A stretch of DNA of 64,000 nt. Source: Dendrocalamus latiflorus (lineage: Eukaryota; Streptophyta; Magnoliopsida; Poales; Poaceae). The translations under genes were made by a program, and so were the position numbers. Under the pieces are notes generated by a model. That model searched no databases. It was not told the DNA's origin and saw nothing but the letters and a program-made list of their open reading frames with translations. Positions 50,056 through 62,592 of the stretch are shown piece by piece. Numbering within the stretch: the first letter of the stretch is position 1; each line of letters begins with the position of its first letter. The stretch lies in assembly GCA_017311315.1 (NCBI GenBank), contig CM029631.1, positions 9,172,514-9,236,513 of the forward strand, read 5' to 3'.

Positions 50056-50400
50056 AAACGGGCCCTTAGGTCTTTATGTGGTCGGAGGCATGATGGTCGG
50101 CCGTAGTTGGAAGTAGGGTTTTCAAAATTAGTTTTAAAATTTTGTCAGGTTCCGAAATTTCTGATTTTTGAAAAAATTCAGCCAAATTTGGCTGAAAATT
50201 TCAAATCAAAATTTGTGTTGTGAAACAGGCCCTTAGGTCTTCATGTGGTCGAAGGCATGATGGTCGGACGTAGGCCCGTAGTTGGAAGCAGGGTTTTCAA
50301 AATTGGTTTTTAAGTTTTACAGAAGGTCAAAAATTTCTGATTTTCAAAAAAAAGGCCGAATTTGGCCAAAATTTTCAAATTAAAATTTGAGTTTTTGAGG
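50056..50400. repeat. Tandem duplication of about 170 bp
   Basis: Two imperfect direct units start near 50058 and 50227, both beginning GGCCCTTAGGTCTT.ATGTGGTCG and continuing GGCATGATGGTCGG, GTTTTCAAAATT and AAATTTCTGATTTT. The second has a small insertion. A further echo (TTAGCCGATTTGGAAAACCCTG) occurs at 51148. Confidence 0.75.
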
Positions 50401-50549
50401 TTCAAACAAAAAGATGAAAAAAATACAGTTTCAAGGGTTCAAGCCCAAGACATGGTACTCCAAAGCTAGAGACCTTAATTACCACCAGCACACGCATGTG
50501 ATTTCAAATGGTTACAGATTTTCTTTATATTTGACAAAATTCATGCAAA

Positions 50550-51120
50550 AACGGGTGTCTATAGAGAACTTGAGTGTTTTCTTGTTAAATAGCACTCAAA
50601 TTTTAAGCCTTTAGATCTAAATCTAATGGGTGAAATTACTGTCTTCTCATCTCCCATCTGAGTACTATTTTATCAAGGAGTACTCAATTTTTTAGATGTT
50701 AGATGCATATCTACCTCTATTTACTAGTTTGCTCATTAGTTATTAGCATATAATGTGATATATTGAGAAATTCTCTAATACATATTATTTTTTATATATA
50801 GCCTTCTTATATCAATTATATACTAGTTTTACATAAATTAAGTTATGTAAAAAATGATGTGACAATTTCTAAAAAAGAGGAACAAAATAAACTATACGGT
50901 ACACAACAAAAAAATATACAAAAACCCTACTTGTTCATTTATATTGTGGCTGCCGACGATGCTAAATAAATTGATTACTCTCTTATCATATTATTGACAC
51001 AGCAAAACCACAAAGACAAAAATATAAAGCTCAAACAAAGCAACATCTAATGGATAAAAAATTGAGTGCTCATAAACAAAAAAACACTCAAGTGTTATCT
51101 AGCAAAATTCTATCCAAGGG
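50550..51120. mobile_element. MITE-like inverted-repeat element
   Basis: The left arm (ACTTGAGTGTTTTCTTGTTA..AGCACTCAAATTTT, near 50569) is matched in reverse complement by the right arm (AAAATTGAGTGCTCATAAAC.. ACACTCAAGTGTTATCTAGC, near 51057-51103). The roughly 400-bp centre is AT-rich and non-coding. The ends are not sharp and no target duplication was found. Confidence 0.6.
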
Positions 51121-51358
51121 GTCTGATGTTTCGATTTTTTGTTGATTTTTAGCCGATTTGGAAAACCCTGATTGGAAGGATGCACGGCGATTACTGACGG
51201 TGATGTGACGAAGCGGTGGCATGTTTGTGGTGGGCGGAGGAAAGCCATAGCTTGAGGAGGAAAAATGATTGTATGTAGAAGGGAGTGTCGTAGATGACAG
51301 CATTGCTGCCGACAGTAGTTGAAGGAAGAAGTCGCACAATGTGGGGGTTATTGCCCAC

Positions 51359-54300
51359 TGTGACGACCCGCATTATTACCATAGGGTAATAACGCTAATC
51401 AACGGATTATTATTCGTTTTAGCCGATAAAACATCGCTCTAACGAATAATAAGCCTATCAGAGTATTGCAGCAGAACAATAATTAGAGACATAATATGAT
51501 ATTACAAGAATATCGTCACGCAGGGCTAAAGTTATTACAAAGCCTCAAGGGCTTAAATATTACAATCTTTAGCCAAAATATTCTAACTACTTCCTATTCA
51601 CACAACTCCACACGAAGTGTCCACCTTGTACCCACTATATTCCGAGTCCATGGCATTTCATCCAGTAGCTTCCTCTTGATCTCTGCCCTCCCCTGAATTG
51701 ACATGCCCTAAGCAAAGGGGGAGATAATAGCAACGGTGAGTACAGACGTACTCAGCAAGCGTTATAATACAAAATGCATAAAATGCCCATCATTTACACG
51801 TGTAGGAATCTCAATTCCTCTCTTCAGTCTCGTGTTCATTCTTAACACTCTTTTTCATCATCCCTGTCATTTCCATGACTTATAGAAAATAAGGTTTGTT
51901 GGTTTTGAAAGAAGTCCGATTTATTAATTTAGAAAACTACTGAACATACGCATGAACAGCAAAAACCCCCATAAGTTTCCGTAATTCTCCTTTCCCGGAG
52001 ACAGGCATGAATTCATGATTTGGATAGCATTGCGCAAGCTTGTATCACTTTACCCAACACCACTCTTGATCCTGGTGGCTTAGGGATTTCCGCAATTCCT
52101 TAGATGCGGCGCCCAGACCAGAGTACAGTACGTTTGCATCTATCTCAGTAATTATATCTCCACCCAACTATTCTTAGCCGGCAGCCCAGGGTGGTTTCTC
52201 ACCCTCGCCTGGCGCCCACCGACCTCGATATAGTTGTTGGTTGGGGCGGCCCGAGATGGTTTCTCACCCTCGCTCGGCGCCCACGGACCTCGTCCTACCC
52301 CAACCTCCACCCGCGCTAATATATGCGCCTTGCATCCCCCACCCGGCACCCCAGTTCTGGCCCGGATCGTGTGGGTTCCTGCGGTGGTGGAGGTCCCCAC
52401 CCGGCACCCAGTTGCTGGCCCGGATCTTGTGGGTTCCTCCACGGGGTCCCCCACCCGGCACCCAAGTGCTGGCCCGGATCGTGTGGGTTCTCCCAACGGC
52501 TTAATAAATACTTACCCATGTGGAGAATATAACACTTTGATAGAGCTACTAATCTGTCCGTAAAAACGGGATGTTGGTTGATACGGTTTGGTACGGTCTG
52601 TTCACACGGATGAAGTTGGTAATTTATTATATTCTATTCTTATGCAGAGGTCCCACACCTGCCCCTTTATCACCTACCCTGGCAACCTCTGCCCACCCTC
52701 TTAATTATCCTAGATGGCCAACTGCTCCATCAGTTGCCATCTATTTCTTTTCTCATATCTCTTCTATCCATTGCTCGATTTAAATATATTTTATTTCTTT
52801 CATGCAGAGTGATACTAGATTAATACAAAGATACTTGCTTTGAGCAATATACGCTAAAGATTTGATCAAAGGAATGCTTGCCTGAGTTTATATTAAACTG
52901 CTGAGTCTCCTCGTTACCCTGATATGGTTCCCTTTGAAGATTCAGCCTTTTTCCTGCTATTTAGACTTAAATTAATCTACGGTTCAATTATTTATAAGAT
53001 TCTGGTCATTATAAGATTTCTATTAATTATAATCAGGATTCGCTAATTTTCATTTCGTTCCTTTATACAGAATGCGATAGTTCCCAGTTCATTTTAATAG
53101 TATCCACAAATTAAATGCAAGATTAAGAAATTACCAATTATTGCATTCTAACTAATCATTTTGATTAATGGCGAAATTGGCAATATTAGCTTAATAATAT
53201 GCATGGGCATGCTTATAATGATTCTATCTCATGGCAATTGGTCATGAAATGTATTTATAATCTACATAATTTCTTATTAAGATTGCTATTAGTATCATCT
53301 TATTCGTGCCCTAATTGTATCTATGGTTAACTGCCTCCTCTTCTTGGGTTTTCCTGGGCTTTTGGCCTCCCCTCGGCTGCCGACGCCTCCTCTCCCTCTC
53401 TTTTACTCCCACCGACGCCTCCTCTTCACTCCCCTGCCGACGCCTCTCCATCTCCTCTCCTCTCCTCCTTTCTCACCCACTCCGCCGACTCCCTCTCTCT
53501 ATCTCCCCCCTCTTTCTCTCTCGGCCTCCCTGCTCTCACCTCACGCCGCCTCTCCCCTGCCTTCGGGTCCTAGCGCCGCCGCCCGGTTCGGCTCCCCTCA
53601 TGCGCCGCCTCTCCCTCGCGCCCGCGCCTCGGCGCCTCTGCCTCGGTGCTGCTCCCCCTCACGCCGGCTCCCCGCCGACGCCTCCTCTGGCCGGCCGTTC
53701 CCGCCGGGATGGCCGGCGCCGCTTGGGGATCTCCGGCCAGATCTGGCCAAAACAGATGCTTTCCCCCCCTTTTTCCCCATTTCTTTGCGTGATTTACTTT
53801 TGTAATTTGCTAACGTGTGGGGTTTTTGCCTAGGGTGTGGTATTGGGAGGCGGGTGACCGTGGCCGTCCTCGCCGGTGAGCCGTCGCCATGCGCCGGGGG
53901 AGTACTGGCGGCGGTGAACCGGTGGCTCGGCCGTGACTCCCGCAGCCGCCGCCCTCACGGTAACCCTCTTCTCTCCTCTGCTACTTCCGGTGATATGCTT
54001 ATGGTTCATGTGTTCTATTGTGGATGAATGCTTATGGTTGCTACTTGCTAGCCTATGTTGGATGGAATGGAATAATGGCATTGCATAGATGTTGGGCTTT
54101 TGGGGTTTACCTGCACTGGTGCCTGTGCGGGATGCTAGGGTTTGGGGTTGGGGTGGTGGTCGATTGACGGTGGCTGAGGCTTGCTGCTGGCTTGCGGTTC
54201 TCCTGTGGCCGTCACGTCCCCATCTTCCTTCGGCTTGTCGGTTCTTCACTCCCTGGCCTTCGGCTCCACTTGGTGACGATGCCTCTGCGGTCTGGGGATT

Positions 54301-55395
54301 GGCTGGAAGAATTTGGGGAATGTTACCTTACCTTGCTTTGTCCCTCTGTGCTCTTTCCTCTCGGGTTGGCTACTGGTATGCAGTGTGGGATATTGTGGTG
54401 GATGGCTTGCCCGTGAGGCTTTGTTGGCTGCCGATACTCCCTGGGCGTGGTTGCTCTGGCCCGGTGCTATCTGATTCACTGTGATGGATATTTGCATGGT
54501 GAGGGCTTTGACAGGTGTTTTCTCTGTTGTGGGTTTGGTTGGGATGCTTTGTGCTCACCTAGCCTTTGCCTTGGTTGGATTCCTATATTCAAAACAGGTT
54601 TGTATATATATATATACCGTGTGATGAGCCTATGGTTGTGAGAGGTGCCGACTGGCCCCCGGACGGTCAGGTATCTCTGTGAACGGATTACCCCGCCCGA
54701 AGTTAATCCTTAGGGCTCTGACGGCAATGCTTACTTTACTCTAATTCGATTAATTCTTTTGTTCGGTCTTTTTCGGTCTTATAATTTAGTTGCTTGTTCA
54801 TATGTAAATAGCGGTGTATCGGCAATTTAACGACAATCGGATTCATGTAAGAAATGGCCTAGCTTGTAATTTGGCTTTCTCTTATTATTGTTGTATTACT
54901 CGAATGTAGTTTCTAATGTGGCAATTGTGTTGCAATTATCTAAGTTTGTGAGGCGGTCATTTGATTAGGACCGGAATTTGTAAACTTATAGTCATTTGTA
55001 TTGTCGTTATTAATGTAAAGAGAGTTGTAATATCTTTATTTACTTTAAGCCAGTTTTAGTTGTAGCTTAATGAATGTAACCTGATTTGTTGTACAAGAAT
55101 TGTAATAATTACACAATTGTATGACGGACTGTTATATATATTTTAATTGACTTGAAAGTTTTTATTTGTCGTGCAAGTATATTTTATCTAGCTCTAGTCG
55201 TTACAATTTGGTCTGCGTCCTCATTGACGGAATTCCGGTAATAACGTATTCGTTTATCGCTCGTTGGTTTCAATTTATACGGCTACGTAGAAAAGTTTAA
55301 ATTTCCTCGTATTTTTAGATTATCATTTATGTAATTAATCCTACTTAACATCCTAATTCGCTAATTAGGGTTAATTAACGACGTGGGTCGTTACA
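51359..55395 (-). repeat. 3' LTR of the LARD element
   Basis: This 4037-bp LTR is in minus-strand sense. On the + strand it holds a short tandem-repeat zone (52190-52495), an AT-rich zone, a CT-rich GC island (about 53330-53760) and a (TA)n stretch at 54603-54617. Open frames inside (for example 53315-53833 +, 53830-54249 -) are low-complexity proline, serine and arginine frames created by GC skew, not genes. Confidence 0.93.
52190..52495. repeat. Tandem repeats inside the LARD LTR
   Basis: There is one pair of about 67-bp units (GGTTTCTCACCCTCGC..GGCGCCCAC, starting near 52192 and 52258). Then come three units of 54-58 bp starting near 52337, 52395 and 52449, each reading CCCCACCCGGCACC..CTGGCCCGGATC.TGTGGGTTC. 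The same structure recurs at 59387-59692 in the other LTR. Confidence 0.85.
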
Positions 55396-55410
55396 AACTT
55401 CCCTCCTTAA
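55396..55410 (-). other. Polypurine tract and relic pol tail beside the 3' LTR
   Basis: In minus sense AAGGAGGGAAGTT immediately precedes the LTR start TGTAACGACCC, as expected of the plus-strand primer (PPT). The bases just before it read open as FDFEDEIIFKEGSL with a TAA formed by the first LTR bases. That resembles the acidic C-terminal tail of Ty3/gypsy polyproteins (recognition from memory), which would be all that remains of pol. Confidence 0.75.
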
Positions 55411-58400
55411 AAATGATTTCGTCCTCGAAATCGAAACTGGCTGAAGAAGGTTGTGGTAGGTCTCTTATTGATCCTTTACGAAGCGTGCTTTTAGATATTT
55501 CTATTTATTCCGCCTTTTGGTAGATACACCTCCTATGCTTATATCGCTTGTTGACTCCTCACATGCCAACGTTGAAATTTGATATCAAGCTACAGGTTAT
55601 CAATTATTGTTACTAGTGATTTGGTAACCTTAGGATCGGAATTATAATTCATGTTAAGGTAGGAAAATCGTTCAATCTATTCTATATTGCACCAGTTAAT
55701 ACTTTCCTTTTTCTAACCAATGCCCCTTCCCTCCTTAATTCTTTAGCTACCCCTTGATTCCTTTAGCTGGTCTATTAAAGTGCTATGGTTGATAGTTTCG
55801 CGGGGTGGTTCAAGGAAGATGGTATTGCTTAAAGCAATTGGGTTGAAAAGAAAACTTATGATAGGAAGATTGGAAATTATATTAACACTATCCTAGTTTC
55901 CTGGCATTGGACTTGGGCTATTTAAGGGGTGGGTATTTCTTGCTTGGTTAATATTGTTACTTTCTATTCGGACGGCATTATGGTGTCAGAAATTTTGGAT
56001 TGAAACTCTATGTCTACGGTACTAGCTCTTTAGCCGTGGTTTAGCTCTTCGGAATTGAACAGATCTCCCTAGACTACTAGGCAGGCTGAGAGATTTATTG
56101 GTTACACATAGGGTATAGTATTGCCATACGGTTTTGCGTTCAGTTGGTGATAGATCAATGATATTGAAAGAGTGGACACTTCCCCCTATTCATAATATAT
56201 GTCCTCATGGAATGCATGGAACATATTTTTCCAAAAACTTTAAACACTACGGTGCAAGAAATATTTATATAGAATGATGCAAAGAGGTTTTGTGAAAATA
56301 CTTATTTCCTAATGTCATGTTGAAACATTTTCGTTTGCAGAATTTCATTTTATGAGCTCATGGTCAATGTCATGCCCCGGGAATTATGCCAAAGGTTCCT
56401 GAAATCATATATTTATGAACTTGGGGAAATGCACCAGACATAGACAAGAATATTTCGGCGGATGCTTTAAAACAGATCATGGATGCCGAGGTGATTAACA
56501 CCGCAACAGGCTTAGACTTAGAAGCCTAGAGGTTGACGGTTCAGGTCTGAATTAAACAAAGAGACACAGGTATCTATGGACTCATTCCCTCGGTTTGACA
56601 CCAGAGTGGCTACGTGTCTAACCATACACTCAAAAAGAGCTAGGACAAAATAAGGGAATGTTTCTTTGGGAAGTTTAAGGATATATTACTTGGGAAAGGC
56701 TCGAATAACCCCCATTACGATTGGGCTATCTATGATCCAAAAGATGAAGAATATGTAGCCTAATTTAATCCGGTTACACTCTAGGGACGTCTCATCCTAA
56801 GTTACGTGCTCCGTAAAAGGAAATGGATGGTGGCGCATATATGATCTACAGTTGGTCCCGTAACAACTCGTCTAAGTTTAGTAGTCCGGGTAATTCTATA
56901 TAACCGGCTTTTAGAAATAATAAGGAATTTGAACATTTTTCCTATATTACGGACTAGGCTCTAGAAAATTTTTTTTCACTAGTTTTAATTCGATGGTACA
57001 GTATACACTTAAGTCACCTCACTTTAAGTTGTAGTTAAATTTAGGGAATTATATTTTTGAAAATACCTGCATATCATGACGTTATTAAATTTTCTGTAGC
57101 AAGTTGTTACAAGAGGTACGAACAAAATTTTATTCATGTTGTAGACCCAGGTTTTCCTTATTAATATTCAGCATGCAAATAGATGAGAATTTATTTATGT
57201 TCAAGTAGTAGAAAGCCGCATTACTCCCTCACTGTTATTGGTCTTCACATCACAGCATACACATTAGGCAAATAAAACCCAAGAAACATAGAGATGCAAA
57301 AAGAATCAGCTCCTACACTACTCTGAGACTACGTGCCCAGCTACGCTCGAGAACTCGCTCTCGAGATCGCCCAAATCTTTCGCGTTTGGGACCACGCTCA
57401 GAGCTTGCCTCTGAGTGCGAACCTACACTACCCTGGATCTCCGTGCCCAGGCACGCCTGAGAACTCGCTCTCAGGATCGCCCAAAACTTTCGCGTTTGGA
57501 ACCACGCTCAGGGCTCATCCCTGAGTACGCCCAGGACTTCGTTCCTGGGTACGCTCGAAACTTACGCGTTCGGGAGCGCCACGGACCACTCGTCCGGGAA
57601 ATCTCATATGCAGAAATGGGGTAAAGAAATTTTTAGCGAACCATACATCTTGCCATCTTAGTACCTTTGCTCCATAATTCATACTCTCCTTACTTAGCTG
57701 TCTAAGATGGCAGTGTGTTTATTTTAGTTCTCAGATTGAAAGAGATAAGAAGTTATGATAGGATGGTCCTCTCTACATCACTTTTACTTGCTAACACTCA
57801 AGTTTTCTATCCTAGGTTGCAAAATGAAAGTTCTGGACAGCAACATGCATGTAACAAAAATGAATTGAGTACAGGAAGTAAAAATAGGTAATTGCTATAA
57901 TTTCGATCATTCTACACCTCCTATTCATATTACTTACAACCCCAGGTATATACTAGCATGCATGGCCAAGATGATTATTCCTAGCATAATACTACCATTA
58001 CATTTATGTTTCTCAAGTTAGCAAACATTAAATTTGTAATTTTCAGCCCACTACTACCCAAAATTTATACTTTTAGATATGACAAAATGAAACTACCTCA
58101 ATCCTGCTCATATTTGTCTTCGATTGCCCTATGTCGCTATGGTTAAGAAAATACAACAATCATACATTAACTGAAATGCAATAAGTCAAATGCGGAATAC
58201 CTAATTGCAGCAAAATTAAATGTTAAATTCATAATTAACATTATATTGCTTACCAACTAATACTACAGTTTTGTAAACAAACACTGTTACCGATGAAAAG
58301 CAACTAGTAACATAATTTAAATTGTCATAACTATTATTACCACCGTTCCCATCCTCACTACCCATTCTGGCTCTAAAAATATGCGATGATTTAAAAGTAA

Positions 58401-58541
58401 CGATGCTTAAACCTAGAGCTAACCACATAAGAAAGGATGTACAGATGAGATGTATTAAAGGAGATGTATTGCCATATAGCAAGGATCACCTCCTTAAGTC
58501 AAGAAACAGTCTCTAATTAATTGCGTGGCTCTCGAACCATT
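55411..58541 (-). other. Non-coding internal domain of the LARD
   Basis: About 3.1 kb between PPT and PBS with no retroviral motif (no zinc knuckle, no protease DSG, no RT YVDD, no integrase HHCC that I could read in any frame). Apart from the stem-loop array it is AT-rich and featureless. The longest open frames are under 90 codons and look random. Confidence 0.8.
57312..57600. ncRNA. Tandem stem-loop array in the LARD internal domain
   Basis: Two 110-bp direct repeats (57312-57421, 57422-57531) and a divergent partial third unit consist almost entirely of short inverted repeats with 5-10 nt loops. Stems span 57346-57365, 57370-57390, 57397-57415, 57432-57451, 57456-57475, 57481-57499, 57507-57525, 57530-57549, 57554-57574 (one G-U pair) and 57582-57596. 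Units differ by compensatory changes: CTCGAGA/TCTCGAG versus CCTGAGA/TCTCAGG, and CTCAGAG/CTCTGAG versus CTCAGGG/CCCTGAG. That supports a selected RNA or single-stranded DNA structure. In the minus-strand genomic RNA it lies about 0.95 kb downstream of the PBS, where a packaging or dimerisation element could act (inference). Expression is unknown. Confidence 0.65.
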
Positions 58542-58553
58542 GCTCTGATACCA
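58542..58553 (-). other. Primer binding site for initiator tRNA-Met
   Basis: The + strand reads GCTCTGATACCA, the complement of TGGTATCAGAGC, the standard plant retrotransposon PBS matching the 3' end of initiator tRNA-Met. It sits two bases from the LTR at 58556 and fixes the minus-strand orientation of the element. Confidence 0.93.
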
Positions 58554-58555
58554 CC

Positions 58556-61500
58556 TGTGACGACCCGCATTATTACCATAGGGTAATAACGCTAATCAAC
58601 GGATTATTATTCGTTTTAGCCGATAAAACATCGCTCTAACGAATAATAAGCCTATCAGAGTATTGCAGCAGAACAATAATTAGAGACATAATATGATATT
58701 ACAAGAATATCGTCACGCAGGGCTAAAGTTATTACAAAGCCTCAAGGGCTTAAATATTACAATCTTTAGCCAAAATATTCTAACTACTTCCTATTCACAC
58801 AACTCCACACGAAGTGTCCACCTTGTACCCACTATATTCCGAGTCCATGGCATTTCATCCAGTAGCTTCCTCTTGATCTCTGCCCTCCCCTGAATTGACA
58901 TGCCCTAAGCAAAGGGGGAGATAATAGCAACGGTGAGTACAGACGTACTCAGCAAGCGTTATAATACAAAATGCATAAAATGCCCATCATTTACACGTGT
59001 AGGAATCTCAATTCCTCTCTTCAGTCTCGTGTTCATTCTTAACACTCTTTTTCATCATCCCTGTCATTTCCATGACTTATAGAAAATAAGGTTTGTTGGT
59101 TTTGAAAGAAGTCCGATTTATTAATTTAGAAAACTACTGAACATACGCATGAACAGCAAAAACCCCCATAAGTTTCCGTAATTCTCCTTTCCCGGAGACA
59201 GGCATGAATTCATGATTTGGATAGCATTGCGCAAGCTTGTATCACTTTACCCAACACCACTCTTGATCCTGGTGGCTTAGGGATTTCCGCAATTCCTTAG
59301 ATGCGGCGCCCAGACCAGAGTACAGTACGTTTGCATCTATCTCAGTAATTATATCTCCACCCAACTATTCTTAGCCGGCAGCCCAGGGTGGTTTCTCACC
59401 CTCGCCTGGCGCCCACCGACCTCGATATAGTTGTTGGTTGGGGCGGCCCGAGATGGTTTCTCACCCTCGCTCGGCGCCCACGGACCTCGTCCTACCCCAA
59501 CCTCCACCCGCGCTAATATATGCGCCTTGCATCCCCCACCCGGCACCCCAGTTCTGGCCCGGATCGTGTGGGTTCCTGCGGTGGTGGAGGTCCCCACCCG
59601 GCACCCAGTTGCTGGCCCGGATCTTGTGGGTTCCTCCACGGGGTCCCCCACCCGGCACCCAAGTGCTGGCCCGGATCGTGTGGGTTCTCCCAACGGCTTA
59701 ATAAATACTTACCCATGTGGAGAATATAACACTTTGATAGAGCTACTAATCTGTCCGTAAAAACGGGATGTTGGTTGATACGGTTTGGTACGGTCTGTTC
59801 ACACGGATGAAGTTGGTAATTTATTATATTCTATTCTTATGCAGAGGTCCCACACCTGCCCCTTTATCACCTACCCTGGCAACCTCTGCCCACCCTCTTA
59901 ATTATCCTAGATGGCCAACTGCTCCATCAGTTGCCATCTATTTCTTTTCTCATATCTCTTCTATCCATTGCTCGATTTAAATATATTTTATTTCTTTCAT
60001 GCAGAGTGATACTAGATTAATACAAAGATACTTGCTTTGAGCAATATACGCTAAAGATTTGATCAAAGGAATGCTTGCCTGAGTTTATATTAAACTGCTG
60101 AGTCTCCTCGTTACCCTGATATGGTTCCCTTTGAAGATTCAGCCTTTTTCCTGCTATTTAGACTTAAATTAATCTACGGTTCAATTATTTATAAGATTCT
60201 GGTCATTATAAGATTTCTATTAATTATAATCAGGATTCGCTAATTTTCATTTCGTTCCTTTATACAGAATGCGATAGTTCCCAGTTCATTTTAATAGTAT
60301 CCACAAATTAAATGCAAGATTAAGAAATTACCAATTATTGCATTCTAACTAATCATTTTGATTAATGGCGAAATTGGCAATATTAGCTTAATAATATGCA
60401 TGGGCATGCTTATAATGATTCTATCTCATGGCAATTGGTCATGAAATGTATTTATAATCTACATAATTTCTTATTAAGATTGCTATTAGTATCATCTTAT
60501 TCGTGCCCTAATTGTATCTATGGTTAACTGCCTCCTCTTCTTGGGTTTTCCTGGGCTTTTGGCCTCCCCTCGGCTGCCGACGCCTCCTCTCCCTCTCTTT
60601 TACTCCCACCGACGCCTCCTCTTCACTCCCCTGCCGACGCCTCTCCATCTCCTCTCCTCTCCTCCTTTCTCACCCACTCCGCCGACTCCCTCTCTCTATC
60701 TCCCCCCTCTTTCTCTCTCGGCCTCCCTGCTCTCACCTCACGCCGCCTCTCCCCTGCCTTCGGGTCCTAGCGCCGCCGCCCGGTTCGGCTCCCCTCATGC
60801 GCCGCCTCTCCCTCGCGCCCGCGCCTCGGCGCCTCTGCCTCGGTGCTGCTCCCCCTCACGCCGGCTCCCCGCCGACGCCTCCTCTGGCCGGCCGTTCCCG
60901 CCGGGATGGCCGGCGCCGCTTGGGGATCTCCGGCCAGATCTGGCCAAAACAGATGCTTTCCCCCCCTTTTTCCCCATTTCTTTGCGTGATTTACTTTTGT
61001 AATTTGCTAACGTGTGGGGTTTTTGCCTAGGGTGTGGTATTGGGAGGCGGGTGACCGTGGCCGTCCTCGCCGGTGAGCCGTCGCCATGCGCCGGGGGAGT
61101 ACTGGCGGCGGTGAACCGGTGGCTCGGCCGTGACTCCCGCAGCCGCCGCCCTCACGGTAACCCTCTTCTCTCCTCTGCTACTTCCGGTGATATGCTTATG
61201 GTTCATGTGTTCTATTGTGGATGAATGCTTATGGTTGCTACTTGCTAGCCTATGTTGGATGGAATGGAATAATGGCATTGCATAGATGTTGGGCTTTTGG
61301 GGTTTACCTGCACTGGTGCCTGTGCGGGATGCTAGGGTTTGGGGTTGGGGTGGTGGTCGATTGACGGTGGCTGAGGCTTGCTGCTGGCTTGCGGTTCTCC
61401 TGTGGCCGTCACGTCCCCATCTTCCTTCGGCTTGTCGGTTCTTCACTCCCTGGCCTTCGGCTCCACTTGGTGACGATGCCTCTGCGGTCTGGGGATTGGC

Positions 61501-62592
61501 TGGAAGAATTTGGGGAATGTTACCTTACCTTGCTTTGTCCCTCTGTGCTCTTTCCTCTCGGGTTGGCTACTGGTATGCAGTGTGGGATATTGTGGTGGAT
61601 GGCTTGCCCGTGAGGCTTTGTTGGCTGCCGATACTCCCTGGGCGTGGTTGCTCTGGCCCGGTGCTATCTGATTCACTGTGATGGATATTTGCATGGTGAG
61701 GGCTTTGACAGGTGTTTTCTCTGTTGTGGGTTTGGCTGGGATGCTTTGTGCTCACCTAGCCTTTGCCTTGGTTGGATTCCTATATTCAAAACAGGTTTGT
61801 ATATATATATATACCGTGTGATGAGCCTATGGTTGTGAGAGGTGCCGACTGGCCCCCGGACGGTCAGGTATCTCTGTGAACGGATTACCCCGCCCGAAGT
61901 TAATCCTTAGGGCTCTGACGGCAATGCTTACTTTACTCTAATTCGATTAATTCTTTTGTTCGGTCTTTTTCGGTCTTATAATTTAGTTGCTTGTTCATAT
62001 GTAAATAGCGGTGTATCGGCAATTTAACGACAATCGGATTCATGTAAGAAATGGCCTAGCTTGTAATTTGGCTTTCTCTTATTATTGTTGTATTACTCGA
62101 ATGTAGTTTCTAATGTGGCAATTGTGTTGCAATTATCTAAGTTTGTGAGGCGGTCATTTGATTAGGACCGGAATTTGTAAACTTATAGTCATTTGTATTG
62201 TCGTTATTAATGTAAAGAGAGTTGTAATATCTTTATTTACTTTAAGCCAGTTTTAGTTGTAGCTTAATGAATGTAACCTGATTTGTTGTACAAGAATTGT
62301 AATAATTACACAATTGTATGACGGACTGTTATATATATTTTAATTGACTTGAAAGTTTTTATTTGTCGTGCAAGTATATTTTATCTAGCTCTAGTCGTTA
62401 CAATTTGGTCTGCGTCCTCATTGACGGAATTCCGGTAATAACGTATTCGTTTATCGCTCGTTGGTTTCAATTTATACGGCTACGTAGAAAAGTTTAAATT
62501 TCCTCGTATTTTTAGATTATCATTTATGTAATTAATCCTACTTAACATCCTAATTCGCTAATTAGGGTTAATTAACGACGTGGGTCGTTACA
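58556..62592 (-). repeat. 5' LTR of the LARD element
   Basis: This is the second 4037-bp LTR, collinear with 51359-55395 without indels. In minus sense, an AT-rich TATATATATATA run at 61800-61814 lies about 780 nt inside the LTR and could serve as the TATA box of the element promoter (inference). It is the upstream LTR because the primer binding site abuts it. Confidence 0.93.

Larger units (their letters stand above)
51359..62592 (-). mobile_element. Complete LARD-type non-autonomous LTR retrotransposon, 11.2 kb
   Basis: Two directly repeated 4037-bp LTRs (51359-55395 and 58556-62592) bound a 3160-bp interior. The target site CCCAC is duplicated at 51354-51358 and 62593-62597. The + strand LTR ends are TGTGACGACCCG...GGGTCGTTACA. 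The primer binding site complement lies next to the right LTR and a polypyrimidine (minus-strand polypurine) tract next to the left one, so the element is transcribed on the minus strand and its 5' LTR is the right-hand copy. No gag, protease, RT, RNase H or integrase can be read in the interior. Long LTRs with a conserved non-coding interior define LARDs; mobilisation in trans by Ty3/gypsy proteins is inferred. All landmarks are offset by exactly 7197 bp, and I saw only one base difference between the LTRs (T54539 versus C61736). Confidence 0.95.

Noticed and set aside
53315..54249. Open frames of 131-172 aa inside the LARD LTRs (also at 60512-61446)
   Set aside because: Duplicated exactly with the LTRs, overlapping in several frames, proline/arginine-rich and without family resemblance. 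They are composition artefacts.
57333..57624. Short open frames across the stem-loop array
   Set aside because: They lie on the strand opposite to the element's transcription, and the pattern of compensatory changes fits base pairing better than codon conservation.
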